Source: Anderseniella sp.
Lineage (GTDB): Bacteria > Pseudomonadota > Alphaproteobacteria > Rhizobiales > Aestuariivirgaceae
DNA: 5,361 bases
Reading direction: 5' to 3'
Assembly (NCBI GenBank): GCA_013041995.1
Contig: JABDRA010000373.1
Coordinates: 1-5,361, forward strand
Part shown: positions 1 to 5,354 of the stretch, piece after piece
Position numbering within the stretch: position 1 is the first letter of the stretch
Layout: each line of letters opens with the position of its first letter
The notes under the pieces: generated by a model
Database searches by the model: none
Told to the model about the DNA's origin: nothing
What the model saw: only the letters and a program-made list of their open reading frames with translations
Made by a program: the position numbers and the translations under genes

Positions 1-724
1 GGCGAAAATAGTCCCTGATGTCGGTTTCGGTCGAGATGCCCAGTGCGCGGGCGGAGTGGCGGGCCAGTTCGCGTATGGCATCTGTCCGGTCAGGTGAGGC
101 GGCGGTGTGTGTGTCATCGGGCAGCACGCGTTCGGGCACATCATACAACCGTTCGAAACCATCGCGGCTGGCGGTGGTCACATCACCGGTCCAGAACAGA
201 TATTCCAGAGCGGTCTTGTTGTCGTTCCAGCCCCACCATTCGCCAGACCGGACCGCCGGTTGGCCAAAATCGCGCGGGCGCAAGGGGCCTTCAGCGCGAA
301 CCTTTTCAAGCGTGTCTGCGATAACCTGCGACTTGTTGCGGGCAAACTCCACCAGCCCCTTGTAGATGCCGGTTCCGTTGCGCGCATCGTCCATGCGCCA
401 GCGTAGCAATGGCTGGTAGCGATAGGGCAGGATGGATGCCTCATGCGCCCAGTATTCGAAACAGCGCCGGTTTTTCGCAGCCAGCGTGTGCTTGTCCAGC
501 ACAGCCTTGTCGTAACTGCCGAGCCGCGAAAACAGGGGCAGGTAATGTGAGCGCGACAACACGTTCACACTGTCGATCTGCAACAGGTTCAGATTGTCGA
601 TGACCTTCGACAGCGCCTGCCACCGCGTGGTCTTGCCGGGCGCGGGCTGGGCGCCGGAAAATCCTTGCGCGGTCAACGCCAGACGGCGAGCTGATTTGAG
701 ACTGATGCGTTGCGGTCGCGCCAT
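1..724 (-). CDS. ycaQ: YcaQ/AlkX-like DNA glycosylase (HTH_42 family), N-terminal 241 residues, cut by window edge
   Basis: The reading frame is open from the ATG at 724-722 to base 1 without a stop. Residues seen: a Q-G-F start of the first helical unit (20-22), LLQIDSVNVLSRSHY (47-61), FEYWAHEA (89-96), a GPLRPRDF helix-turn-helix stretch (146-153), WWGW (163-166), and RDGFERLYDVPERVLP (187-202). This order matches the winged-helix YcaQ/AlkZ family (HTH_42). Known of the family: these monofunctional glycosylases remove alkylated bases and unhook interstrand crosslinks. The YcaQ (AlkX) branch has Q-x-D where the antibiotic-cluster AlkZ branch has Q-x-Q. Here it is Q49-I50-D51, so the YcaQ branch. 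E. coli YcaQ is about 410 residues, so roughly 40% lies outside. The start is two bases after the stop of the upstream dehydrogenase, so it is the third gene of an operon. No strong Shine-Dalgarno is seen, suggesting translational coupling. Family assignment is confident; substrate range is inferred. Confidence 0.9.
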   Translation of the reverse strand, partial: MARPQRISLKSARRLALTAQGFSGAQPAPGKTTRWQALSKVIDNLNLLQIDSVNVLSRSHYLPLFSRLGSYDKAVLDKHTLAAKNRRCFEYWAHEASILPYRYQPLLRWRMDDARNGTGIYKGLVEFARNKSQVIADTLEKVRAEGPLRPRDFGQPAVRSGEWWGWNDNKTALEYLFWTGDVTTASRDGFERLYDVPERVLPDDTHTAASPDRTDAIRELARHSARALGISTETDIRDYFR

Positions 725-726
725 TG

Positions 727-1485
727 TCAGATACAACGCCCGCCGTCTACTTCCATGCAGACCCCGGTGATGAACGTGCTTTCGTCGGAGGCGAAGAACA
801 GCGCTGCATTGGCCATGTCCAGCGGGGTGGACAGCCTGCCCATGGGAACTGTGGAAACGAAAGCAGAGCGCATTTCATCGGTGACTTCGCCGCCCATGAA
901 CGCTCCCAGCATCGGCGTTTCGCCGGCCACCGGACACAGTGCGTTGACGCGAATCTGGTCAGGGGCAAGTTCAACCGCCATGGCCTTGGTCATGGAGGTC
1001 ACGGCGCCCTTGGATGCATTGTACCAGACAAGCCCCGGACGCGGGCGCAGGGCCGCGGTCGAAGCCGTGTTGATGATCGAGCCTGAGCCCTGTTCGCGCA
1101 TGACCGGTACGACGGCCCTGGTCGCCAGGAAGATGGACTTCACGTTGACATCGAAGATGCGTTGAAACGTGTCTTCATCCACATCCAGCATGGGCTGGTT
1201 GGTTTGCGGCATGCCGGCATTGTTTACCATCACGTCTACGGTCTTGAACTGGTCAACGGTTGATGTGACCAGGTTCTTGAAGTAGCCGGAATCGGTCACA
1301 TCACAATGGGTATAGATGCAGGGTGTTCCCTTGCCGGACACTTCTCGTGCAAGCGCCTCGCCGGCTTTATCGTTTATGTCGGCGATGACGGTGTTTGCAC
1401 CTTCTTCGGCAAATCTGCGGATCATGCCTTCACCGAAGCCGGAGGCGCCACCGGTAACAATCACGGTCTTGTTCTTCATTCTCAT
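727..1485 (-). CDS. SDR family NAD(P)-dependent oxidoreductase (classical type)
   Basis: This 252-residue protein has the full classical short-chain dehydrogenase pattern. The cofactor motif TGGASGFG is at 11-18 and NNAG at 88-91. The catalytic tetrad is N114, S142, Y155 and K159 (in YNASK), and the protein ends in a typical VDGG (247-250). Asp36 at the end of the second beta strand (IADIN) normally binds the adenosine ribose, which predicts NAD(H) over NADP(H). It should be a soluble cytoplasmic alcohol/ketone oxidoreductase; the substrate cannot be told from sequence. Relatives are often labelled 3-oxoacyl-ACP reductase or glucose 1-dehydrogenase without proof. The ATG at 1485 shares ATGA with the stop of the upstream acetyltransferase and has a good GGAGAA box nine bases before it. 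A second ATG two codons later (1479) is possible. The stop lies two bases before the glycosylase start. Confidence 0.93.
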   Translation of the reverse strand: MRMKNKTVIVTGGASGFGEGMIRRFAEEGANTVIADINDKAGEALAREVSGKGTPCIYTHCDVTDSGYFKNLVTSTVDQFKTVDVMVNNAGMPQTNQPMLDVDEDTFQRIFDVNVKSIFLATRAVVPVMREQGSGSIINTASTAALRPRPGLVWYNASKGAVTSMTKAMAVELAPDQIRVNALCPVAGETPMLGAFMGGEVTDEMRSAFVSTVPMGRLSTPLDMANAALFFASDESTFITGVCMEVDGGRCI

Positions 1486-1967
1486 TTGAGTGGTTTCTCC
1501 ATAGTGACCAGATGTTCCTCAAACCCGAAGCTGTCATATATTTCACGCGCGACAGTGTTTTTTGCCAGCACGTTGATGCGAAGCCATTTTGCGTTCGCTG
1601 CACGCGCCAGCGCTTCTGCATCGCGCAGCAACGCCTTGCCAGCACCCTGGCCACGAGCTGATTTCGCGATGACCAGATCGTTGACATACGCATACTCGAA
1701 AGGCACTTCATCGCCTTCTTCGTTGGGTACCTCGGTCATTGTGGCGCAATAACCAATGGGCATGCCGTCCGAGCAGGCAATGCGGATGTGGCCAGCGTAA
1801 TCCCGGCAATCCTTTTTGATGGCGTCAATATACCATCCCGCGATCTCGCCGGGTGGGATCATGCGGTCATAATAGGCTGTTTCATGACTTTGCAGTTCCC
1901 TGATCAGCTGGATCAGACAAGCCTCGTCCTGGTCTTTGTAGTCACGGATTTCCGGAGCTGTCGACAT
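1482..1967 (-). CDS. GNAT family N-acetyltransferase
   Basis: Counting from the ATG at 1967, the protein has 161 residues, a normal GNAT length. The acetyl-CoA pyrophosphate loop R-G-Q-G-A-G is at 105-110, after the strand AYVNDLVIA (93-101). Motif B follows as N137-T-V-A-R-E-I-Y144 and the F147-G-F149 typical of the family end. Known of the family: acetyl transfer from acetyl-CoA to a primary amine of a protein, antibiotic, polyamine or other small molecule. The acceptor here is unknown. The frame extends upstream to a TTG at 2003, but those 12 codons are AT-rich and look like leader or promoter, so the ATG is preferred; its Shine-Dalgarno is poor. It is the first gene of the leftward operon and its TGA overlaps the SDR start (ATGA). 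The N-terminal half is acidic and carries no second domain. Confidence 0.88.
   Translation of the reverse strand: MSTAPEIRDYKDQDEACLIQLIRELQSHETAYYDRMIPPGEIAGWYIDAIKKDCRDYAGHIRIACSDGMPIGYCATMTEVPNEEGDEVPFEYAYVNDLVIAKSARGQGAGKALLRDAEALARAANAKWLRINVLAKNTVAREIYDSFGFEEHLVTMEKPLK
1495..1500 (-). promoter_or_regulatory. Ribosome binding site of the SDR gene
   Basis: On the minus strand GGAGAA is followed by nine bases and then the ATG at 1485. It lies inside the last codons of the acetyltransferase gene. It favours the start at 1485 over the in-frame ATG at 1479 and allows independent initiation despite the ATGA overlap. Confidence 0.7.
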
Positions 1968-2019
1968 GGTCAATGTTAACTTACCATTCACTGTAAAATT
2001 CAATTCAAATTGTATTCTT
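1968..2019. promoter_or_regulatory. AT-rich putative promoter region between the leftward operon and the small-RNA candidate
   Basis: This stretch is clearly richer in A and T than the surrounding genes and lies between the operon start (leftward) and the candidate small RNA (rightward). It holds a short inverted repeat, CAATT-CA-AATTG, at 2001-2012. On the minus strand TACAAT at 2014-2009 resembles a -10 box; on the plus strand TAAAAT (1994-1999) or TATTCT (2013-2018) could serve. No convincing -35 box is seen for any of them, so the exact promoters are not resolved. Confidence 0.35.
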
Positions 2020-2193
2020 CGGGCCGTAATGAGACACTGACTTCAGCGTCCAGTCCAGCATTGAAAAATGTTCGAGACGACTTCGCTGAGCTGATCGTCC
2101 TTTCTGAGGGGTAAGGGCAGTCCCGCTGACGAAAGAAGCGAAGTACGCATGACGGCAGCGTTGGTTGAGGGGCCAACGCTGCCGTTGCTTTTT
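2020..2193 (+). ncRNA. Putative small non-coding RNA ending in a strong intrinsic terminator (5' end uncertain)
   Basis: A textbook terminator (2152-2193) faces the plus strand, yet no plus-strand protein gene lies upstream: the nearest coding sequence is the leftward acetyltransferase starting at 1967. Reading frames on the plus strand here close within a few codons (the ATG at 2029 stops after three). A transcript beginning in or just after the AT-rich stretch would be about 170 nt. The body can form a small hairpin CATT-GAAA-AATG (2059-2070), and TCAGCG (2043-2048) can pair with either of two CGCTGA copies (2084-2089 or 2124-2129). I do not recognise it as 6S, SRP, RNase P or tmRNA. The 5' boundary is a guess. 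Confidence 0.4.
2152..2193 (+). terminator. Strong Rho-independent terminator, plus-strand orientation
   Basis: A perfect 13-bp stem pairs 2152-2164 (ACGGCAGCGTTGG) with 2173-2185, around the 8-base loop TTGAGGGG. It is followed by TGCTTTTT (2186-2193). The T run exists only on the right side; on the minus strand the stem is followed by TCATGCG, so it is directional. It would end a rightward transcript coming from 2000-2150. Confidence 0.85.
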
Positions 2194-2226
2194 CAGCCAC
2201 CCGGAAATGCGGTTGTTAAGGCCGGG

Positions 2227-2251
2227 TCGCGGACAGGAACCTGTCTCGCGA
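2227..2251. repeat. Hairpin-forming inverted repeat in the spacer
   Basis: TCGCGGACAGG (2227-2237) is complementary to CCTGTC-T-CGCGA (2240-2251) with one bulged T at 2246 and a very tight loop. Neither side is followed by a T run, so it is not an obvious intrinsic terminator. It lies 41 bases past the stop of the zinc-binding gene, so it could be a 3'-end structure of that mRNA. Nothing else is seen between 2194 and 2291 apart from a GCGCGCGC run (2253-2260) and an A run (2276-2280). Confidence 0.5.
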
Positions 2252-2291
2252 ATGCGCGCGCTTTATTCTCCACTCAAAAAACCTGAACTGC

Positions 2292-2528
2292 TCAATCGTG
2301 AAAAACAGCTTCCGGCGGTATGGCTTCACCGGCCTTAAGCGCGCTTGAATGACGAAACAGGGTTGAACAATACGGACAGACGATCTCACTTTCGTCACCC
2401 ATGTCCAGAAACACATGCGGATGATCGAACGGCGCACTGGCACCGGTGCACTGAAACTCGTGTGCGCCGATCTCGATCACCGAAACGCCCATGTCATTGT
2501 GAAATTTCGGGGTACCGGTGCTCGCCAT
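2292..2528 (-). CDS. zf-CHCC zinc-finger domain protein (NDUFS6-like complex I accessory homologue)
   Basis: This 78-residue protein contains the zf-CHCC pattern almost end to end: C27 in EFQCTG, H36 in F-D-H-P-H-V-F, then C51-P-Y-C54, followed by a short F-R-H end (58-60). C27, H36, C51 and C54 are the expected four zinc ligands. Known of the family: relatives include the mitochondrial complex I subunit NDUFS6, and an NDUFS6 homologue is part of complex I in the alphaproteobacterium Paracoccus denitrificans. A role as a small peripheral subunit or assembly factor of NADH:ubiquinone oxidoreductase is therefore likely but inferred, since no nuo genes are in the window. The ATG at 2528 has a GAGGCAGG-type ribosome binding stretch upstream. 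It is monocistronic here and divergent from the hydrolase pair. There is no signal peptide or membrane segment. Confidence 0.92.
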   Translation of the reverse strand: MASTGTPKFHNDMGVSVIEIGAHEFQCTGASAPFDHPHVFLDMGDESEIVCPYCSTLFRHSSALKAGEAIPPEAVFHD

Positions 2529-2671
2529 GTCTCTGCCTGCCTCAAGTTTTACGCGGTTCTGTAGAATTTCTTGTGTTGATGGAACTGCGTTTGGTTATAG
2601 CTGTTACTGCGGCGATAGCATAACTTGGTGTGCTGGGCCAAGCCCGTAACGCCAATCGGAGCCAGAAGTCT
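2529..2671. promoter_or_regulatory. Divergent intergenic region, promoters for the zf-CHCC gene and the hydrolase pair
   Basis: These 143 bases separate a leftward and a rightward gene, so both promoters must lie here or in the adjoining coding ends. For the plus strand, TTGTGT (2571-2576) and TTATAG (2595-2600), 18 bases apart, are a weak sigma70-like pair. No clear box was found for the minus strand. No operator-like palindrome stands out. An in-frame GTG at 2630 lies here but is not favoured as a start. Confidence 0.35.
2658..2661 (+). promoter_or_regulatory. Ribosome binding site deciding a TTG start for the first hydrolase
   Basis: GGAG sits ten bases before the TTG at 2672. The next ATG (2684) would be 22 bases away, too far, and the upstream GTG (2630) has no purine-rich box at the right distance. 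This supports initiation at TTG. Confidence 0.55.
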
Positions 2672-3424
2672 TTGCCAAGTTTCATGTCGGATAACGTCAA
2701 TATTTCCTATGAGGTACACGGGGAAGGTGAGCCGATATTGCTGATCCACGGATTTGCCTCCAATGTGCGGATCAACTGGCAGTCCACCGGCTGGATCGAT
2801 CTTCTGGCCAAAGCCGGCCGGCAGGTCATCGCGATCGACAATCGCGGGCATGGCAACAGCGACAAACCGCATGACCCGGTACGCTACACGTCTCCTGAAA
2901 TGGCCCGCGATTCAAGCAGATTGGTGGCGCACCTCGGCCACGAGAAAGTGGACGTGATGGGGTATTCCATGGGCGCGCGTCTGTCTGCATTGCTGGGCAT
3001 TCACCACGCTGAACAGGTGCGGTCCCTGGTGTTGGGCGGTCTGGCCGGCAACATGATCAGCGGTGTGATCGGAGCCGAGGAAATTGTTGCCGCGCTTCTG
3101 GCAACATCGCTGGCTGAGGCGCGCGGCGTACAGGGCAGGGCGTTCAGGGCATTCGCTGAGCAGACGGGTTCGGATCTTGAGGCTTTGGCTGCCTGCATGG
3201 CATCGCAAAGAAGCCTGATCAGTGAGGACGAACTGGCGCAAATCAGGGTGCCGACCCTGGTTGTGGCCGGTGATGAAGACGAACTCGCCGGCTCCGTCAA
3301 CACACTGGTGGAGGCCATCCCGTTTGCCGAAGGCATTGTGCTGGCAGGCAAGGACCATATGAAAGCGGTAGGTGACAGGACTTACAAGCTCTCGGTACTG
3401 GATTTTCTGGACAGGCGGCCATGA
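2672..3424 (+). CDS. Alpha/beta-fold hydrolase (first of a tandem pair)
   Basis: From the TTG at 2672 the protein has 250 residues. Visible features: oxyanion-hole strand LLIHGFASN (23-31), DNRGHGNSD (56-64), nucleophile elbow G97-Y-S99-M-G101, catalytic acid D203 in VVAGDEDE (197-204), and histidine H229 in GKDHM (226-230). The lid region (about 125-190) is short and helical. It is cytoplasmic, with no signal peptide. The fold and triad are clear, but the substrate is not: esterase, C-C bond hydrolase and lactonase-like activities all occur in this group. The start is chosen from the GGAG box and because relatives commonly begin with Met-Pro followed by a phenylalanine strand, as in (M)PSF here; the alternatives are GTG 2630 (264 residues) and ATG 2684 (246). 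Its TGA overlaps the ATG of the next hydrolase (ATGA), so the two are translated together. Confidence 0.88.
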   Translation: MPSFMSDNVNISYEVHGEGEPILLIHGFASNVRINWQSTGWIDLLAKAGRQVIAIDNRGHGNSDKPHDPVRYTSPEMARDSSRLVAHLGHEKVDVMGYSMGARLSALLGIHHAEQVRSLVLGGLAGNMISGVIGAEEIVAALLATSLAEARGVQGRAFRAFAEQTGSDLEALAACMASQRSLISEDELAQIRVPTLVVAGDEDELAGSVNTLVEAIPFAEGIVLAGKDHMKAVGDRTYKLSVLDFLDRRP

Positions 3425-4302
3425 CTTCAGAACTGCGGATTGAATTTACCGGCTCCGAAAATAACCGGCTGGTGGCGGACCTGTATGGCGCCGACAACCC
3501 GCGCGGTCTGGTGCTTCTGGCCCACGGTGGCGGTCAGACCAGGCACTCGTGGGGCGGTACCGCACGCGCACTGGCGGCCCGGGGCATTACCGCTGTAACC
3601 ATGGACCAGCGCGGGCATGGTGACAGCGACTGGGTTGAAAGTTCCGCGTATGATTTTAACTCATTTGCCGGTGACATGGGATGTGTGGCGACCCAGCTCA
3701 GGGACCGAACCGGGTTCAAACCGGCTATTGTGGGGGCGTCTCTCGGAGGACTGGCAGGGTTGTTTGCAGCTGGGGCTGAGACCGGTGAGGCCACGTTTGC
3801 AGCCCTTGTGCTGGTGGATATTACGCCAAAGATGAAAGTCGACGGGGTTCGCCGCATCATTGGTTTCATGTCGGAGCACTCCGAAGAGGGATTTGCCAGT
3901 GTGGAAGAGGCAGCGGACGCCATATCGGCCTATCTTCCGCATCGGCCACGGCCAACTGACCTTTCCGGCCTGTCAAAGAATCTGAGGCAGGGAGAAGACG
4001 GCCGGTTGCGCTGGCACTGGGACCCGAAGTTCATCTCGTCGCGGGCAGATGCTGCCCACCATGCGAAAGAGGTCGAAGCGCACGGTTTTCAGGCTGCCAG
4101 GCACTTGAAAATGCCGGTTTTGCTGGTGCGCGGCCGCGAAAGCGAACTGGTCGGTGAAGATGAAGTCGACGCCTTTGTCGACGCTGTTCCGCACGCAAAA
4201 TTTGCCGATATTGCCGGTGCGCGCCACATGGTTGCCGGTGATCGCAACGATGTGTTCACGGATGCTTTACTGACTTTTTTTGCTGACCTGACTTGGCGTT
4301 GA
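3421..4302 (+). CDS. Alpha/beta-fold hydrolase (second of a tandem pair)
   Basis: This 293-residue enzyme has LLAHGGGQTRHSW (32-44) as the oxyanion-hole strand, MDQRGHGDSDW (61-71), nucleophile elbow G105-A-S107-L-G-G110, a cap with RWHWDPKF (197-204), and the late catalytic histidine H269 in GARHMVAGDRND (266-277). At the usual acid site after strand 7 the sequence is LLVRGRESELV (234-244), so Glu242 stands where relatives, as I recall them, have Asp (R-G-x-x-S-D); it may serve as the acid. It resembles the epoxide hydrolase/haloperoxidase-like subgroup, but no substrate can be named. It starts in the ATGA overlap with the first hydrolase, a longer and clearly different protein, so the pair is not a recent duplication. 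It is followed by 80 bases and then cysE on the same strand, with no terminator hairpin in between, so read-through is possible. Confidence 0.9.
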   Translation: MTSELRIEFTGSENNRLVADLYGADNPRGLVLLAHGGGQTRHSWGGTARALAARGITAVTMDQRGHGDSDWVESSAYDFNSFAGDMGCVATQLRDRTGFKPAIVGASLGGLAGLFAAGAETGEATFAALVLVDITPKMKVDGVRRIIGFMSEHSEEGFASVEEAADAISAYLPHRPRPTDLSGLSKNLRQGEDGRLRWHWDPKFISSRADAAHHAKEVEAHGFQAARHLKMPVLLVRGRESELVGEDEVDAFVDAVPHAKFADIAGARHMVAGDRNDVFTDALLTFFADLTWR

Positions 4303-4343
4303 CACGTTTGCGTACTAAATAATGGCATCAACACCGGATTGGC

Positions 4344-4349
4344 TATAAT
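4344..4349 (+). promoter_or_regulatory. Consensus -10 box (TATAAT) of a probable cysE promoter
   Basis: A perfect TATAAT lies in the gap between the second hydrolase and cysE. Initiation about seven bases downstream would give a leader of roughly 27 nt containing the GGAGG box. The -35 positions (about 4320-4327, TAATGGCA) do not match TTGACA. A TG pair at 4340-4341 is one base off the extended -10 spacing. This suggests cysE has its own promoter besides any read-through. Confidence 0.5.
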
Positions 4350-4368
4350 GCCTGCACACGGTGAAGCC

Positions 4369-4373
4369 GGAGG
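4369..4373 (+). promoter_or_regulatory. Ribosome binding site of cysE
   Basis: A full GGAGG is followed by nine bases and the ATG at 4383. It is the strongest Shine-Dalgarno in the window and fixes the cysE start. Confidence 0.85.
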
Positions 4374-4382
4374 CTTGGAAAA

Positions 4383-5216
4383 ATGTCACCTTTGAAATCC
4401 GCAACTGCAAAACTGACAACAGTTGATCCGGTATGGACCCGAATTCGCGAAGAAGCCGAATCCGCAACACGGGCCGATACAAGCCTTGGCGGTTTTTTGT
4501 TTACGTCCGTTTTGAACCCGTCAAGCTTTGAAGAAGCACTGTGCCACCGGCTGGCGCAGCGCCTCGGCAATGCGGATATCGGAGCTGAACTGATCGTGCA
4601 GGGCTTTGAAGATGCCCTCGATGCCGACCCGGAGATCGGGGCTGCAGCGCGTGCGGACCTGTTGGCGGTGTTCGACCGCGATCCGGCATGCGACCGCTAT
4701 ATTGAACCGTTGTTGTACTTCAAGGGTTTTCAGGCGTTGCAGACCTACCGGATGGCGCACAGGCTGTTCAAGATGGGGCGCAAGGATTTCGCGTACTACC
4801 TGCAAAGCCGGTCTTCGATGATATTCGGTACCGATATTCATCCGACATCGCAGATCGGCCGCGGCATCATGATCGACCATGCACATTCCATCGTAATTGG
4901 TGCCACCGCTGTGGTCGAGGACAATGTCTCCATGTTGCACTCGGTAACCCTGGGCGGCACCGGCAAGGCAGGCGGTGACCGGCATCCCAAGGTTCGACAT
5001 GGCTGCCTGATCGGGGCAGGCGCGTCGATATTGGGGAATATCGAGATTGGGCACTGCTCGCGTGTCGCAGCAGGTTCGGTTGTGTTGCATGACGTGCCGC
5101 CAAATCGTACCGTTGCCGGTGTGCCAGCGAAAGTCGTCGGTTATGCCGGGTGTGACGAGCCTGCACGTCGTATGGATCACAACATCTCGGTTTCCGAGAC
5201 CGACAAGCCTGCCTAA
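4383..5216 (+). CDS. cysE: Serine O-acetyltransferase
   Basis: CysE makes O-acetyl-L-serine from serine and acetyl-CoA, the first step of cysteine synthesis, in the cytoplasm. The 277-residue protein has the helical N-terminal SATase domain (about 14-140, with DPVWTRIREEAE at 15-26 and LLYFKGFQALQTYR at 110-123). A left-handed beta-helix of hexapeptide repeats follows (about 146-253). The catalytic pair is D151 (GTDIHP) and H166 (IDHAH), 15 residues apart as in E. coli D143/H158. The acetyl-CoA/serine site LGGTGKAGGDRHPK (190-203) includes H201. AGVPAKVVG (245-253) closes the helix. The tail ends in ...DKPA, not in the terminal isoleucine by which many SATases dock into cysteine synthase (CysK). 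Expected as a hexamer with feedback inhibition by cysteine, from the family. The start is fixed by GGAGG. Confidence 0.97.
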   Translation: MSPLKSATAKLTTVDPVWTRIREEAESATRADTSLGGFLFTSVLNPSSFEEALCHRLAQRLGNADIGAELIVQGFEDALDADPEIGAAARADLLAVFDRDPACDRYIEPLLYFKGFQALQTYRMAHRLFKMGRKDFAYYLQSRSSMIFGTDIHPTSQIGRGIMIDHAHSIVIGATAVVEDNVSMLHSVTLGGTGKAGGDRHPKVRHGCLIGAGASILGNIEIGHCSRVAAGSVVLHDVPPNRTVAGVPAKVVGYAGCDEPARRMDHNISVSETDKPA

Positions 5217-5261
5217 AAAACACTCAGACTGCAAGGTAAGGGGTTGTTCCGAAGGTATGAA

Positions 5262-5276
5262 CACGGTTAAACCGTG
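5262..5276. repeat. Short perfect inverted repeat downstream of cysE
   Basis: CACGGT-TAA-ACCGTG forms a 6-bp stem with a 3-base loop, 46 bases past the cysE stop. No T run follows, so it is not a standard intrinsic terminator. It could be an operator or mRNA 3'-end structure. Confidence 0.45.
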
Positions 5277-5291
5277 ACATGACGCATGGGG

Positions 5292-5311
5292 GCAGCAGTT
5301 TTATGTGCTGC
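5292..5311 (+). repeat. Hairpin in the cysE downstream spacer
   Basis: GCAGCA (5292-5297) pairs with TGCTGC (5306-5311) around an 8-base loop. GCAGCAG (5292-5298) could alternatively pair with CTGCTG (5316-5321). There is no T run after either, so a weak terminator or leader structure of the next gene are both possible. The rest of 5217-5343 shows nothing else recognisable. Confidence 0.35.
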
Positions 5312-5354
5312 GCGCCTGCTGTGCACTTTCGGTTTGACGCTTCAAGAGGCCAAC

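Noticed and set aside
18..623. Several plus-strand and minus-strand open frames (for example 18-365, 107-406, minus 178-444)
   Set aside because: They lie in other frames over the YcaQ-like gene, which has recognisable family motifs throughout. Their translations are low-complexity Arg/Ser/Pro-rich shadows.
1968..2003. Acetyltransferase start at TTG 2003 (12 extra residues)
   Set aside because: The added codons are AT-rich, not GNAT-like and sit in the promoter-like stretch; the ATG at 1967 gives a normal family length.
2068..2082. tRNA-like T-loop (GTTCGAGAC) in the small-RNA candidate
   Set aside because: The flanking bases do not form a T stem and no acceptor, D or anticodon arms can be found.
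2152..2193. Reading the 2152-2193 stem as the terminator of the leftward zf-CHCC gene
   Set aside because: On the minus strand the stem is followed by TCATGCG without a T run; the T run is on the other side.
2000..2200. 66-residue minus-strand frame
   Set aside because: It runs through the terminator stem, has no family features and no good ribosome binding site.
2345..2623. 92-residue plus-strand frame over the zf-CHCC gene
   Set aside because: It is antisense to a gene with all four zinc ligands conserved, and its own translation is His/Arg/Cys-rich shadow sequence.
4299..4304. Perfect TTGACA as a -35 box for cysE
   Set aside because: It is 39 bases from the TATAAT at 4344-4349, far beyond the 16-18 spacing, and nothing resembling a -10 lies at the right distance.
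4521..5264. Long (247-residue) minus-strand frame opposite cysE
   Set aside because: It is a frame shadow of cysE: its translation shows no known domain, while the plus strand encodes a full SATase with catalytic residues.
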